Position numbers and translations under genes: made by a program. Shown here one piece after another: positions 1-9,156 of a stretch of 64,000 bases of DNA. This DNA comes from Ignavibacteriales bacterium (GTDB lineage Bacteria > Bacteroidota > Ignavibacteria > Ignavibacteriales > Melioribacteraceae): the NCBI GenBank assembly GCA_021740915.1, contig JAIOYW010000003.1, positions 62,001 to 126,000 of the forward strand, written 5' to 3'. The notes under the pieces were generated by a model, which made no database searches, was not told the DNA's origin, and worked only from the letters and a program-made list of their open reading frames with translations. The stretch's first letter is position 1, and each line of letters begins with the position of its first letter.

Positions 1-879
1 AAAGAACAATTAAATTCTTTGCGAAGTCTTAAAAAATTATTTGAGGTATCACTAACTTCAAAAAAAAATGCAGGTTATATATCTTGTCAACTCGTAAATT
101 TAAGAAATGTTATATTCCCTAAGCTAGCAACAAGATCGTCGTTTAATTTATTTGTCGATAATAGTTTTAGGTATTTGTCTAGTAGATATTATCATTATAG
201 AATATTTCTAAAGACCTTAAAGCGATTGGACAGACTTATTTTCTATAGAATAAATTCTATTACTAAAATCAACGATGAGGACAAGTTTAAAATACTTTTC
301 GCGCTGCACTATGAACCTGAACTTGCTGTATTTCCACTCGCTGGAGAGTACCATAATCAATTGGAAGCTATTAAATCATTAAGTAAAAGAGTTGGAGATT
401 CAGCCGCTATATATGTAAAAGAACATCCTTGGGTATTTGATCCTTCAAAAAATAGAGGAATTGTTAGAACAAAATCCTTTTATCAAGAGATACTCTCACT
501 TTCAAATGTAAGATTGATATCTTATAATATTAATTCTTTTTTATTAATGGAAAAATTTGATTGTATTGCAACTTTGACTGGCACAATAGGATGGGAAGCT
601 TTTCTGAATGGAATACCAACAATTCATTTCGGTTATGCTTGGTATGGTGGATTGCCTTTGACCGCCCAATTCGATGCATCGTTTAATGTTCTGCAGTTTA
701 TTAGAAAATCTCAATTATATAAACAAAAAATAAACTATTCACTTGTTTTAAAAACCTTAATGAATGACTTGGAAGATTTTTACATTCGTTCAAAATATTC
801 GAATAATGAAAAATATGAAGAAAAAGCTGTTATTATGAGAAACGCAATAAATAAAATGATTGGGTTTAAGAGTGAATAG
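1..879 (+). CDS. Capsule-type glycosyltransferase, 5' truncated by window edge
   Basis: The reading frame is open from base 1 to the TAG at 877-879, so this is the 3' part of a longer gene; a TTG at 19 is a possible but unlikely start. The visible part carries KEHPW near residue 140 and TGTIGWEAFLNGIPTI near residue 193. This arrangement is seen in the C-terminal half of capsule polysaccharide biosynthesis (KpsC/KpsS-like) and related GT-B glycosyltransferases, where the second motif helps bind the nucleotide sugar. It would act in the cytoplasm on a lipid-linked glycan. The next gene overlaps its end, so the two are probably co-transcribed. The family is fairly clear; the donor and acceptor cannot be read from the sequence. 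Confidence 0.6.
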   Translation, partial: KEQLNSLRSLKKLFEVSLTSKKNAGYISCQLVNLRNVIFPKLATRSSFNLFVDNSFRYLSSRYYHYRIFLKTLKRLDRLIFYRINSITKINDEDKFKILFALHYEPELAVFPLAGEYHNQLEAIKSLSKRVGDSAAIYVKEHPWVFDPSKNRGIVRTKSFYQEILSLSNVRLISYNINSFLLMEKFDCIATLTGTIGWEAFLNGIPTIHFGYAWYGGLPLTAQFDASFNVLQFIRKSQLYKQKINYSLVLKTLMNDLEDFYIRSKYSNNEKYEEKAVIMRNAINKMIGFKSE

Positions 880-2128
880 AAGAAGTGAAATTCTGTTTTT
901 AACTTCTATTGCGAGTCTTCAGATATCAGGTTTTTTGCAATCAGGAAATCCCGAGTCAATCATTTCAGGCGATAATTTGCTTTTAATCCCCGGATTTTAT
1001 ATTGCTTTTCTTAATAAAGAGATTAAAAAAGTAAAATTAAATTCTATTTCAGTTTCGGCATTTATGTTCGGGGTTATTACAATTTTATTAGTTCCTTTAT
1101 ATGTGGACATCAAAGATAGCGTCGTTTTTGGAACAGATGTTAATATGATGAAATTTGTAAGGACCGGAATACGACTATTTATGGTGTATTCATTTGTGAG
1201 CTATCTCAGTATTAGTGTTAGGAATTTTAAATTAGGCGTTCTTGTTGTTTTAGTGATGGGTTCGATAATTGCTATCTCAATGTATGTTCCTGAGTTTTTC
1301 GAATCACTTGGCTTTTCTGTTATTCAATGGGGTATACAGGATGACATGAGTAATCCAGAAAGATTTGCAGGAATTAGTGGGGCAAATGTAAATGCTGCAG
1401 GAGCCATGTTAACTACTTTATTTGCAGCAACTTTGTATATGCTTCAGATGAAGCTAATCAAACCAAAAACTGCCTTCATGTTGTCTGCACTCTTCTTTAT
1501 TGGAATATTCAGGACCGCCTCCAGGACAGCTATAATAATCACTATTGTGATATATATAATTTATTTGTTTCAAAGTCAGAAAAAAATTAATATAAAAAAG
1601 ATCAGTCTCAATTTTATTGCGTTGGCGGTTTTCATTATATTTTTCTACTATTACGGTGAGACAGTTTTGACTAGATTCGAAACAAATCAAAAGGCAGGAT
1701 ATGGTGGTTTAGGCGGCAGAATGAGTTATTGGGTCATGTATCTGAATGATATCATAAATAACCCCCATTATCTTTTAGTTGGAAATAATAAACCATCTAC
1801 TTATGAACGATCACCGCATAATAACTACATTTGGATAATGTTTCATGCAGGAGCTGTATTCCTTATTTTTGCGTTTATGAATCTGAGAAAAGTCTTTGGA
1901 CTGAGAAAAAATGTTATTAGAAATACAATTTTGATAAGTATTGACCCACTTTATATTGCTACTCCAATATTATTATATTGGGTGACAGGCACATATCCAA
2001 TCTCATGGTATGGTTTAATTTTACTAATGGCTACAGGGATATTTCTTAATAAAAACTTGGAAATTACAGACTTATTAAAAGACAGTAATCATTCCAATAT
2101 TTTAGCCATATCTAATCGGAGAAACTAA
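872..2128 (+). CDS. O-antigen polymerase/ligase-like membrane protein (Wzy/WaaL type)
   Basis: A polytopic inner-membrane protein of about 418 residues with roughly ten hydrophobic segments. Near residue 310 is SPHNNYIWIMFHAG, the Arg/Pro-His-Asn loop motif of the Wzy_C/O-antigen ligase family, in the long periplasmic loop before the last helices. Such proteins join undecaprenyl-linked repeat units or transfer the finished chain. I chose the GTG at 872, which overlaps the previous stop by 8 bases; a TTG at 860 in the same frame adds four residues. A second protein of this class lies at 36116, so the locus may make more than one polymer or one of them may be a ligase. Polymerase and ligase cannot be separated from sequence alone. 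Confidence 0.7.
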   Translation: MNRRSEILFLTSIASLQISGFLQSGNPESIISGDNLLLIPGFYIAFLNKEIKKVKLNSISVSAFMFGVITILLVPLYVDIKDSVVFGTDVNMMKFVRTGIRLFMVYSFVSYLSISVRNFKLGVLVVLVMGSIIAISMYVPEFFESLGFSVIQWGIQDDMSNPERFAGISGANVNAAGAMLTTLFAATLYMLQMKLIKPKTAFMLSALFFIGIFRTASRTAIIITIVIYIIYLFQSQKKINIKKISLNFIALAVFIIFFYYYGETVLTRFETNQKAGYGGLGGRMSYWVMYLNDIINNPHYLLVGNNKPSTYERSPHNNYIWIMFHAGAVFLIFAFMNLRKVFGLRKNVIRNTILISIDPLYIATPILLYWVTGTYPISWYGLILLMATGIFLNKNLEITDLLKDSNHSNILAISNRRN

Positions 2129-2129
2129 A

Positions 2130-2978
2130 TTGAATAATCATAAATTGCCGCTCAAGTTACCTTTGCCTTCAAATCGTTCGTATGAAGAACTTCTTAATCA
2201 TTTTATGGTTGAGAAACATCTTGCACAAAAACTTAGAACCGCTACCAGGGCAATGCGCACAAAGATATATTTAACTATGTATGATGAACTATTCAGTAAA
2301 GTTCCAGATCATCCGAGACTAAAAAGGAGGAAATCAAAAGACTTAACAGAAAGGGCGATTAAGGATAAATATTTACTTCTAAAACCCTTTATTAGAAAAA
2401 ATATGATTATTGGAGAATTTGCACCTGGTGATTGCATGTTTATTAACCATTGCTCATCCTTGGTGAACAAAAGCTACGGAATTGATATTTCGGATCAAAG
2501 AGAACCTATGACAGAGTCACCAGAAAATTTCGAGTTCATTATTTATGATGGATATAATCTCTCAAGGATTCCGGACAACTCGATCGATCTCTTTTTTAGT
2601 GATCAATTGATAGAACATTTTCACCCCGAAGATACCGAACTACACTTTAAATTAGTGATATCAAAGTTAAAAGATGGTGGAAAATATATTTTTAGAACTC
2701 CGCATGGATTGACCGGTCCTCACGATATTTCGAAATATTTTTCTGATGTTCCGGTAGGATTCCATTTGAAAGAGTGGACACATACTGAACTTAAAAAACT
2801 TGTTATGGATTTAGGTTGCAGTAATTACATAACTTATCGTCGCATAAAAGGTTATCAAATAAAAGTTCCATTTCTATATTTTGCTATAAACGAATTCCTC
2901 TTTTCAACTCTTATGAAGAATTGTAAATTGCTCAAAAACAAGGCTTTAGGCTCAATTATTTCAGTTTTGGTGAAGTGA
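2130..2978 (+). CDS. Class I SAM-dependent methyltransferase
   Basis: A soluble 282-residue protein. The glycine-poor SAM loop IGEFAPGDC lies near residue 95, followed by the acidic ribose-binding strand GIDIS and then the post-motif IDLFFSDQLIEHFHPED near residues 150-165, which is typical of Methyltransf_11-like enzymes with the Asp-x-Leu-Ile-Glu-His element. The start is TTG at 2130, two bases after the upstream stop, with GGAG at 2118-2121 as ribosome-binding site. It lies between a polymerase and a glycosyltransferase, so methylation of a sugar in the repeat unit is the likely role. The exact position methylated is unknown. Confidence 0.7.
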   Translation: MNNHKLPLKLPLPSNRSYEELLNHFMVEKHLAQKLRTATRAMRTKIYLTMYDELFSKVPDHPRLKRRKSKDLTERAIKDKYLLLKPFIRKNMIIGEFAPGDCMFINHCSSLVNKSYGIDISDQREPMTESPENFEFIIYDGYNLSRIPDNSIDLFFSDQLIEHFHPEDTELHFKLVISKLKDGGKYIFRTPHGLTGPHDISKYFSDVPVGFHLKEWTHTELKKLVMDLGCSNYITYRRIKGYQIKVPFLYFAINEFLFSTLMKNCKLLKNKALGSIISVLVK

Positions 2979-4093
2979 AAACAGTACGAAAGATATATTT
3001 TCTTGTGCCTCATATCTATCCATGTGGTAGAGGCGGGATGGAAATATTTTACTACTCTTTAATTGATTCTTTCAGTAACTTAATACCCTTAGGAATTCTT
3101 ACTAGTTGCATTGAGTATCAAAATTCTAACGTTTCCACTTTAAGGTTCAAAAAGAGATTTTTTGGCATACCGGGAACCGGTCGCTTTTATGCAATTATTT
3201 CGGCATTTGTTAAGATAATTATAAATAGAAAGGAAATTAAGCTAATCCATTTTCCATACACGGGTAATGCGGGGAAATGGGGGTATGTCTTCTATTTTGT
3301 AAAAAAAATTCTCAAGCTCGATTTTATTTTGATGATTCATGGTGGTGGGATGCTCAAATGGGAAAAATATGATGGGAATAGGCTTTTGTTTAAGCATGCA
3401 AAAGAAATAATTGCAGTTTCACACCCAATTAAAGTAGAATACGAAAAGAGGACAGGAAGAAACATGCAAGTGATTTTCCCTCTTGTTCCATTCAAAAAGT
3501 ATAATAAAACTCAAGCTGATGCTAAAAAGGAAATTGGATTATCCGAAAACTCCCTGGTCTTAGTGTTCATTGGGACACTAAAAGAGATTAAAAATCCTCT
3601 TAAACTTTTCGAGGCGGTTAAATATTTAGGCATCAACTTTGTTGAAAAACATAGCATAAAGTTAGTCTATATCGGTACGGGACCATTGGAGACAATTCTC
3701 GCAGATGCCATAATAGAGGCAAAAATGGAGGAATATATATCCCTTAGGGGTTATAAAAAGTATGAAGAGGTACCTGTGTATTTTAGGTCTGCGGATATTT
3801 ACATTATTCCTTCACTATCCGAAGGTACATCTAAATCATTACTGGAAGCAATGTTTAATCAACTTCCAATTGTTGCTTCGGATGTATCGGGTATTAATAA
3901 TGTATTGACTGATAAGTATGATGCTCTTTTGTTTAACGAAGCGGATCCTCATGATTTAGCAGCTAAATTAAAACTTGTGGTTGAAGGAATAGTGGATCGG
4001 AATCTGCTTGGGAAAAATGCTTTTGATACATATAATAGGCTTTTTTCGTATGAGAAAATGATGGCAGAATTAGAAAAATTTTACAACAAATGA
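2975..4093 (+). CDS. Glycosyltransferase family 4
   Basis: A 372-residue GT-B enzyme. The N-terminal half carries a GRGGMEIFYYSL acceptor-side loop; the C-terminal Glycos_transf_1 domain shows FIGTLKEIKNP and the retaining-enzyme EX7E motif in SLSEGTSKSLLEAM near residue 285, followed by LPIVASDVSG. The GTG start at 2975 overlaps the methyltransferase stop by 4 bases (GTGA), implying translational coupling. It transfers one sugar from a nucleotide donor to the growing lipid-linked glycan on the cytoplasmic face. Donor and linkage cannot be assigned. Confidence 0.85.
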   Translation: MKTVRKIYFLVPHIYPCGRGGMEIFYYSLIDSFSNLIPLGILTSCIEYQNSNVSTLRFKKRFFGIPGTGRFYAIISAFVKIIINRKEIKLIHFPYTGNAGKWGYVFYFVKKILKLDFILMIHGGGMLKWEKYDGNRLLFKHAKEIIAVSHPIKVEYEKRTGRNMQVIFPLVPFKKYNKTQADAKKEIGLSENSLVLVFIGTLKEIKNPLKLFEAVKYLGINFVEKHSIKLVYIGTGPLETILADAIIEAKMEEYISLRGYKKYEEVPVYFRSADIYIIPSLSEGTSKSLLEAMFNQLPIVASDVSGINNVLTDKYDALLFNEADPHDLAAKLKLVVEGIVDRNLLGKNAFDTYNRLFSYEKMMAELEKFYNK

Positions 4094-4102
4094 ATTATTG
4101 AT

Positions 4103-5173
4103 ATGAGAATTGCTATACACCTTTCACCAAGTAGGACTGCGTCGCAGGAGTTTTTAACATATGAGAGAATTCTTCAATATAATCAAATAGAATCAGTTCG
4201 TGTTCATATCGACGATATTGACTTTTGGGATAAAATCAAAGAATGTGATGCTTTTGTTTTTAATTGGCATCATTTTGATGACCAAAAACAGATTGCAACC
4301 ACAATTTTGCCTGTTATTGAAAACGAATATCAGATCAAATGTTTCCCGGATTACAAAACTTCGTGGCACTATGATGATAAAGTAAAACAGTATTACTTAC
4401 TGAAGAAATATAACATACCTATAATTGAGAGCTGGATATTTTTTAATAAATCTGATGCATTAAATTGGTTAAGCACAGCAAAATTCCCTGTGGTTTTTAA
4501 GCTAAAAAGTGGTGCCGGTTCACTTAATGTTGCTCTAGTTCGGACTTTTTCAGAGGGTCGAAAATTAATACTAAAAATGTTTACTTCCGGTGCTCATTAT
4601 GGAAAATTGCCGATAAAAGACACAACTGCTTCGGTTGATTTTAATCTTTATAAATATGCTCGCAGGATACTGGGGAATGTGGTAAGGAAAATTAAAGAAG
4701 AGGGGAGATATCGAATTTGGGCTATCAATATGGGATATGTAATGTTTCAAAAATTCATCCCAAATAATTTTCATGATACACGCATAATTGTGATTGGGAA
4801 TCATGCCTATGGCGAAAAAAGATTAAATCGAGAGAATGACTTCAGGGCCTCCGGAGGAGGGAGATTAATCTTTGACAAGGAAGAAATTGATTTACAATTT
4901 GTAAAATTAGCATTTGAAATTTCGAAAAAGATGAAATTTCAATCGATGGCATATGATTTTATGTATGATGTCGATGGTTCACCGGTTATTTGTGAGATAA
5001 GCTATACTTTCCCCCATCAACTTTTTTATGAAAAATGTCCCGGCCATTGGGATGAAAATCTTGTTTGGCATGAAGGAAATTATTCTCCACAACTTTTTGA
5101 GCTGGAAATCCTGCTTGGTACTGACCTTTTGCAACCAGATTTTTTCAAGAATCCAATCCCAAAAGTATATTAA
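4103..5173 (+). CDS. ATP-grasp enzyme, RimK-like, substrate unknown
   Basis: A 356-residue protein with a pre-ATP-grasp N-terminal region and an ATP-grasp body. FPVVFKLKSGAGSLNV near residue 130 is the small-lobe lysine/glycine loop; RIIVIGNHAYGEKR and the late MAYDFMYDVDGSPVICEISY, where the Glu coordinates Mg-ATP, close the domain. ATP-grasp enzymes activate a carboxylate as acyl phosphate and form an amide or similar bond. It sits among glycosyltransferases and upstream of an asparagine-synthase-like protein and a second ATP-grasp protein at 8010, suggesting amino-acid or amide decoration of a uronic acid or sugar. That role is inference. The downstream gene begins two bases after its stop. 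Confidence 0.7.
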   Translation: MRIAIHLSPSRTASQEFLTYERILQYNQIESVRVHIDDIDFWDKIKECDAFVFNWHHFDDQKQIATTILPVIENEYQIKCFPDYKTSWHYDDKVKQYYLLKKYNIPIIESWIFFNKSDALNWLSTAKFPVVFKLKSGAGSLNVALVRTFSEGRKLILKMFTSGAHYGKLPIKDTTASVDFNLYKYARRILGNVVRKIKEEGRYRIWAINMGYVMFQKFIPNNFHDTRIIVIGNHAYGEKRLNRENDFRASGGGRLIFDKEEIDLQFVKLAFEISKKMKFQSMAYDFMYDVDGSPVICEISYTFPHQLFYEKCPGHWDENLVWHEGNYSPQLFELEILLGTDLLQPDFFKNPIPKVY

Positions 5174-5174
5174 A

Positions 5175-6284
5175 TTGATCTCAGCAAAGATAAAACTGCT
5201 TCACATTATTGATAGTCTGAAAGTTGGTGGTAAAGAGAGGCAATTATTAAACTTGATAATGTACCAACAGCATCACTACGATCTATTCATTCTGATTGCT
5301 AATTCTGAAGTAAGTTTATCAGAAATATATGAAGCTAAAGTGCATTTGGGATTTTTGCCCGTCAAACGCAAATCAATAGGGTTCCAATTTTTTCTTAAAA
5401 AGTTCATTGAACAAAACAAAATAAATCTGATACACACATGGGATGCAATCTCAACTCTAACTGCTTTGCCTAATTGTATTCTGAAAAATATTCCGTTAGT
5501 GAATGGTTCGATTAGAGGAAGTGCAAAGATTAGTAGTTTTTCAAAAAAATTCTTTATAAACAAAATAAATTTTTGGCTATCCGCGATAAATATTTCAAAT
5601 TCTTTGGCTGGGCTCAATGCTTTGGCTGTATCTAAATCAGAAAAGTTTGTTGCAATTCATAACGGGTATCTTCCGAGAACTATCAATAGATCCGTCAATG
5701 ATGTCAAAAAAGAATTAAATATCAATGCTGAAAACGTAGTTGGTATGGTCTCTAATTTTAGATCCGGGAAGGATTTTGATACTTTTTTCTTTGTAGCTGA
5801 TTCAATATGCCGGGTAAGAGATGATGTCGTTTTTGTTGCCGTTGGTGCAGGTCCCGATTTTGAAAAATATCAGCAAAAATATCGTGGTCTTTCTTCTAAG
5901 ATTCTACTTCTCGGTCACAAAGAACATCCTGAGGAATATATGAATTGTTTTGATATTTCAGTACTGCTTTCATATGAGTGTTCTGAACACGGTGAAGGAA
6001 TCTCAAATTCAATTATGGAGTATATGGCCTTAAAAAAGCCAGTCATTGCCACTAGAAGTGGAGGTAATCCGGAAATTGTGTCACATAACGAAACAGGTTT
6101 ATTAATTGAACCCAAGAGTACCAGGGAGTTCGAGAATTCTCTTCTTTTTCTTCTGACCAATCCAAAGATAGGTATTCAAATGGGAGAAACAGGGTACAAC
6201 ATGCTTTCAAGCAATTTTTCAATTGAAAAAATGGTTTCATCCTACGATAACATATACTTAAGAATATTGGCACGCTACAAATGA
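5175..6284 (+). CDS. Glycosyltransferase family 4
   Basis: A 369-residue GT-B protein from the TTG at 5175, immediately after the upstream stop. A longer frame upstream would run 146 bases into the ATP-grasp gene and lacks family similarity, so it was not used. The start gives the usual N-terminus with LLHIIDSLKVGGKERQLLN, the GT4 glycine loop. The C-terminal domain has VGMVSNFRSGKDFDTF, LLLGHKEHPEEYMN and the EX7E motif in EHGEGISNSIMEYM. It ends in an ATGA overlap with the next gene, so translation is probably coupled. It is a retaining sugar transferase of the repeat-unit assembly line with unknown donor. Confidence 0.82.
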   Translation: MISAKIKLLHIIDSLKVGGKERQLLNLIMYQQHHYDLFILIANSEVSLSEIYEAKVHLGFLPVKRKSIGFQFFLKKFIEQNKINLIHTWDAISTLTALPNCILKNIPLVNGSIRGSAKISSFSKKFFINKINFWLSAINISNSLAGLNALAVSKSEKFVAIHNGYLPRTINRSVNDVKKELNINAENVVGMVSNFRSGKDFDTFFFVADSICRVRDDVVFVAVGAGPDFEKYQQKYRGLSSKILLLGHKEHPEEYMNCFDISVLLSYECSEHGEGISNSIMEYMALKKPVIATRSGGNPEIVSHNETGLLIEPKSTREFENSLLFLLTNPKIGIQMGETGYNMLSSNFSIEKMVSSYDNIYLRILARYK

Positions 6285-8023
6285 ATTGGATCATTACCAA
6301 CTACAAAATGAATCTTGACAACGCATTTAGTCAACCAAATTATATTGTCCATACTTCAGAGACAGGATCCATAATTTTTTGTGAAAGGGGCACTCCGGCT
6401 TTTATTATAGATGGTTACATACTCCCTCGTGCAGCGGTTGCCAGCCAATATGTAGGAATGACACAACAGGAGTTCCTTTGCACGGTCTTTGCACAATATG
6501 GAGATGATTTTATTAAGTTCACTAAAGGTTCATTTAACCTCATTGTGCTTAAAGATAGTTCATTCACTATCTATAATGATACGCACTCTATAAAAAAATT
6601 TTTCGTCTATCAAAATGGTGACAAATTCCTAATTTCGAATAACCTAAAAAGTCACTCTAGCTATTTGGAGTTAAAAGTTTCAAAAGAAAATCTTGCCATT
6701 TTCCAATTGTTTAATCACTTCATTGGTGGATACACACTCTTTGAGGGAATTCGTTACAGTCTGCCGGCAACATGTTTGCGTCTGAATGGTAAATTAGAAT
6801 CATTTAACTATTGGAGTCCACAAGATCTTTTTGAGGGGCGAATCACTCCAATTGACATTTTTGATTTTGCACGTAATTGGGAAAAGTCTGTCAGAGGGTA
6901 TGTAGAATTCCTGAAGCCGAGTGCTATTTCTCTAACTTTGACGGGAGGGAATGATAGCAGAATGGTACTCGCTGCATTACTCCACAGCAATATAAAGCCA
7001 AAAACTTTCACTTACGGCGAGCCTTTATCTGCCGATGTGGTCATATCGAAAACTATAGCTGAGCAAACAGGACTCAGTCATGATTCACATTTTGTAAAAG
7101 AGCCCTCAATGGATTGGTTCTCTTCTCAAGCAAAAAAAATAATTGAGATGGGTAATACTTTGATAAATATTCACCGGGCACATAGACTGGATGCAGTTGA
7201 ACGAGAATCTTCACAGGTGAATTCCGAGATGTTGTTTACAGGATTGGTCGGAGGTGAGTATATCAAAATTCCGAGGATCAATGGTGTTACTATTCCAAAA
7301 TTATTTGTGGATTTGGACCAATTAGATGACAAATTCAAACAAAATTCTTTGGTAACACAGAGTCTCCAAGCAATAGGTATTAATACAGCCAATATTGATA
7401 CTGAACAAGTCCTCGATAAAATTATTGAGGTTATTGCCCCTTACTCCAAACTGACAGACATTCAGAAAAGATTCTGCTATACCCACATTTATTATGCAAC
7501 AGTTCACCACACCCAAGACCCGGTTATTTTTGGCAGTCAGTTTAAATATGTTGTTAATCCTTTTATGGATATTGATTTTATGGAATTGCTTTCAAAATCA
7601 AAGTTTTGGTATATAAACAGTAAATGGGTATTTTTTCAGACTATTTTTCATTCTTATCTTCACGTAAAAGTAACCGATATCCTCTATCCTCAACTGTCAA
7701 CAATATTCTATGCGAAGAATGGCGCTTATACCGGTAAGGAATTTCTAAAGCACCCCTTGAGATCTATACTTAAAAGATTTATTAAAAGGTTACTAAAATC
7801 AGGTTCAACATATCCGCCGAACTTTACTTTAAGGGAGTGGGTGTCTGAATATTCCTCATCTGAGTTAATAAAATTACATACATCTGTGAAAGAAGTGTTT
7901 GATGTTCAGTTTTTACAAACATATTTGATGGATGTGAAAAAAATGACTACGGAAGAAAAGTGGAGCAAAATCACAAATCCAATAAACCTCTCACTGAATC
8001 TCCAATACTATGAAAAAACATAA
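6281..8023 (+). CDS. Asparagine-synthase-like amidotransferase lacking the glutaminase cysteine
   Basis: A 580-residue protein with the two-domain plan of asparagine synthase B-like enzymes. An N-terminal Ntn-hydrolase-like domain (about 1-190) shows GSFNLIVLKDSSFTIYND, and the ATP-pyrophosphatase domain carries the PP-loop TGGNDSR at residues 221-227. The mature N-terminal Cys that hydrolyses glutamine in true asparagine synthases is absent: the protein begins MNWIITNYKMNL. It therefore probably uses ammonia or another amine, or acts as an adenylating synthetase as in beta-lactam or lasso-peptide relatives. It starts by ATGA overlap and ends inside the start of a second ATP-grasp gene. Substrate unknown; amidation of a sugar acid is one possibility. 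Confidence 0.7.
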   Translation: MNWIITNYKMNLDNAFSQPNYIVHTSETGSIIFCERGTPAFIIDGYILPRAAVASQYVGMTQQEFLCTVFAQYGDDFIKFTKGSFNLIVLKDSSFTIYNDTHSIKKFFVYQNGDKFLISNNLKSHSSYLELKVSKENLAIFQLFNHFIGGYTLFEGIRYSLPATCLRLNGKLESFNYWSPQDLFEGRITPIDIFDFARNWEKSVRGYVEFLKPSAISLTLTGGNDSRMVLAALLHSNIKPKTFTYGEPLSADVVISKTIAEQTGLSHDSHFVKEPSMDWFSSQAKKIIEMGNTLINIHRAHRLDAVERESSQVNSEMLFTGLVGGEYIKIPRINGVTIPKLFVDLDQLDDKFKQNSLVTQSLQAIGINTANIDTEQVLDKIIEVIAPYSKLTDIQKRFCYTHIYYATVHHTQDPVIFGSQFKYVVNPFMDIDFMELLSKSKFWYINSKWVFFQTIFHSYLHVKVTDILYPQLSTIFYAKNGAYTGKEFLKHPLRSILKRFIKRLLKSGSTYPPNFTLREWVSEYSSSELIKLHTSVKEVFDVQFLQTYLMDVKKMTTEEKWSKITNPINLSLNLQYYEKT

Positions 8024-9074
8024 AGTTGTAATACTCGCTAACGAGAACCCAAATGACCATTCTTTATGGATCGACGCGTGCAATGACTACAAAGATAGCG
8101 TTGACTATGCTGTTGTTAAATTGACTCGTAGTGATTGGTTTGAACAGCTATGTATGTTACCGTGTGATTATTTATTGGCACGACCTCCTGGTATCTCTTC
8201 GAATTTTAAGTTGTTATATGATGAAAGAATAAAACTAATAGATGAAATTCTCAAAATTCCCATATTTCCAACACCAAAAGAGATTTATTTATACGAAAAC
8301 AAGAGATTTCAATATTCTTGGTTAAAGCTTAATAATATCCCCCATCCGAGAACCGATATATTCTATGACAAAAATGAAGCTTTCGATTTCTTAGCTCAAG
8401 CAACTTTTCCAATTGTGGCCAAATCGAATATTGGTGCTTCTGGAAGTGGTGTTAAAATTTTCAAAGACAAAAAGCAGTCACTCGAATATATTTCGTCAGC
8501 ATTTTCCGAGAGGGGCATAACACGGCGATGGGGACCAAATCTTGCGAAAGGTAATTTACTCTCACGTGCCTCCCATTATTTTTTCAATATGAAAGATATT
8601 AAGACCAAGATCAGTGGTTATGCTGCAGTTAGAAAGGCAACTCAGCAAGGATTTGTGATTTTTCAGGAATTCGTTCCTCACACGTTTGAATGGAGAGTCG
8701 TTGCGATTAATAATTCTTATTTTGCACACAAAAAACTGGCCATTGATGGTAAAGCAAGTGGCACACTCTTGAAGGATTATGATCGCCCGCCACTATATTT
8801 GTTTGATTTCGTTGAAAAGATTGTCTCCGCACACTCATTGACCTCTCAGGCGATTGATCTTTTTGAAAATGAAAACGGAGAGTTTCTTGTTAATGAAATG
8901 CAATGCATCTTTGGCCAGTCTGATCCGTATCAAATGTTAGTAGATGGTGTTCCTGGCAGATATTTTAAAAAATTCGGAAAATGGGAGTTTGAAGAGGGGG
9001 TGTTCAATAAAAATGCATCTTTTAACCTGAGATTGGATAGTGTCTTGGAACTTATCTCAAAATCCAACGATTAA
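8010..9074 (+). CDS. ATP-grasp enzyme, RimK-like, substrate unknown
   Basis: A 354-residue protein overlapping the previous gene by 14 bases. The small lobe shows FPIVAKSNIGASGSGVKIF near residue 133; the body has VIFQEFVPHTFEWRVVAINN, the strand that pairs with the ATP lid, and the C-terminal FLVNEMQCIFGQSDPY, with the metal-binding Glu followed by Met-Gln instead of the usual Ile-Asn. It resembles the enzyme at 4103 in plan but is clearly a different paralogue. Together with the asparagine-synthase-like neighbour it suggests two or more amide-forming steps in this glycan pathway. The stop at 9072-9074 ends the first overlapping gene run; an 82-base gap follows. Confidence 0.7.
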   Translation: MKKHKVVILANENPNDHSLWIDACNDYKDSVDYAVVKLTRSDWFEQLCMLPCDYLLARPPGISSNFKLLYDERIKLIDEILKIPIFPTPKEIYLYENKRFQYSWLKLNNIPHPRTDIFYDKNEAFDFLAQATFPIVAKSNIGASGSGVKIFKDKKQSLEYISSAFSERGITRRWGPNLAKGNLLSRASHYFFNMKDIKTKISGYAAVRKATQQGFVIFQEFVPHTFEWRVVAINNSYFAHKKLAIDGKASGTLLKDYDRPPLYLFDFVEKIVSAHSLTSQAIDLFENENGEFLVNEMQCIFGQSDPYQMLVDGVPGRYFKKFGKWEFEEGVFNKNASFNLRLDSVLELISKSND

Positions 9075-9156
9075 ATCTTTTCATCACAGGTCAATTTAGA
9101 GTGTTTCATAATAACCTACTAAGTTAATCCTTACATGCCTAGAATTTAAGGAAAAT

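Noticed and set aside
5028-5174. Upstream extension of the GT4 gene at 5175
   Set aside because: It overlaps the ATP-grasp gene over 146 bases and the extra residues do not fit a GT4 N-terminus.
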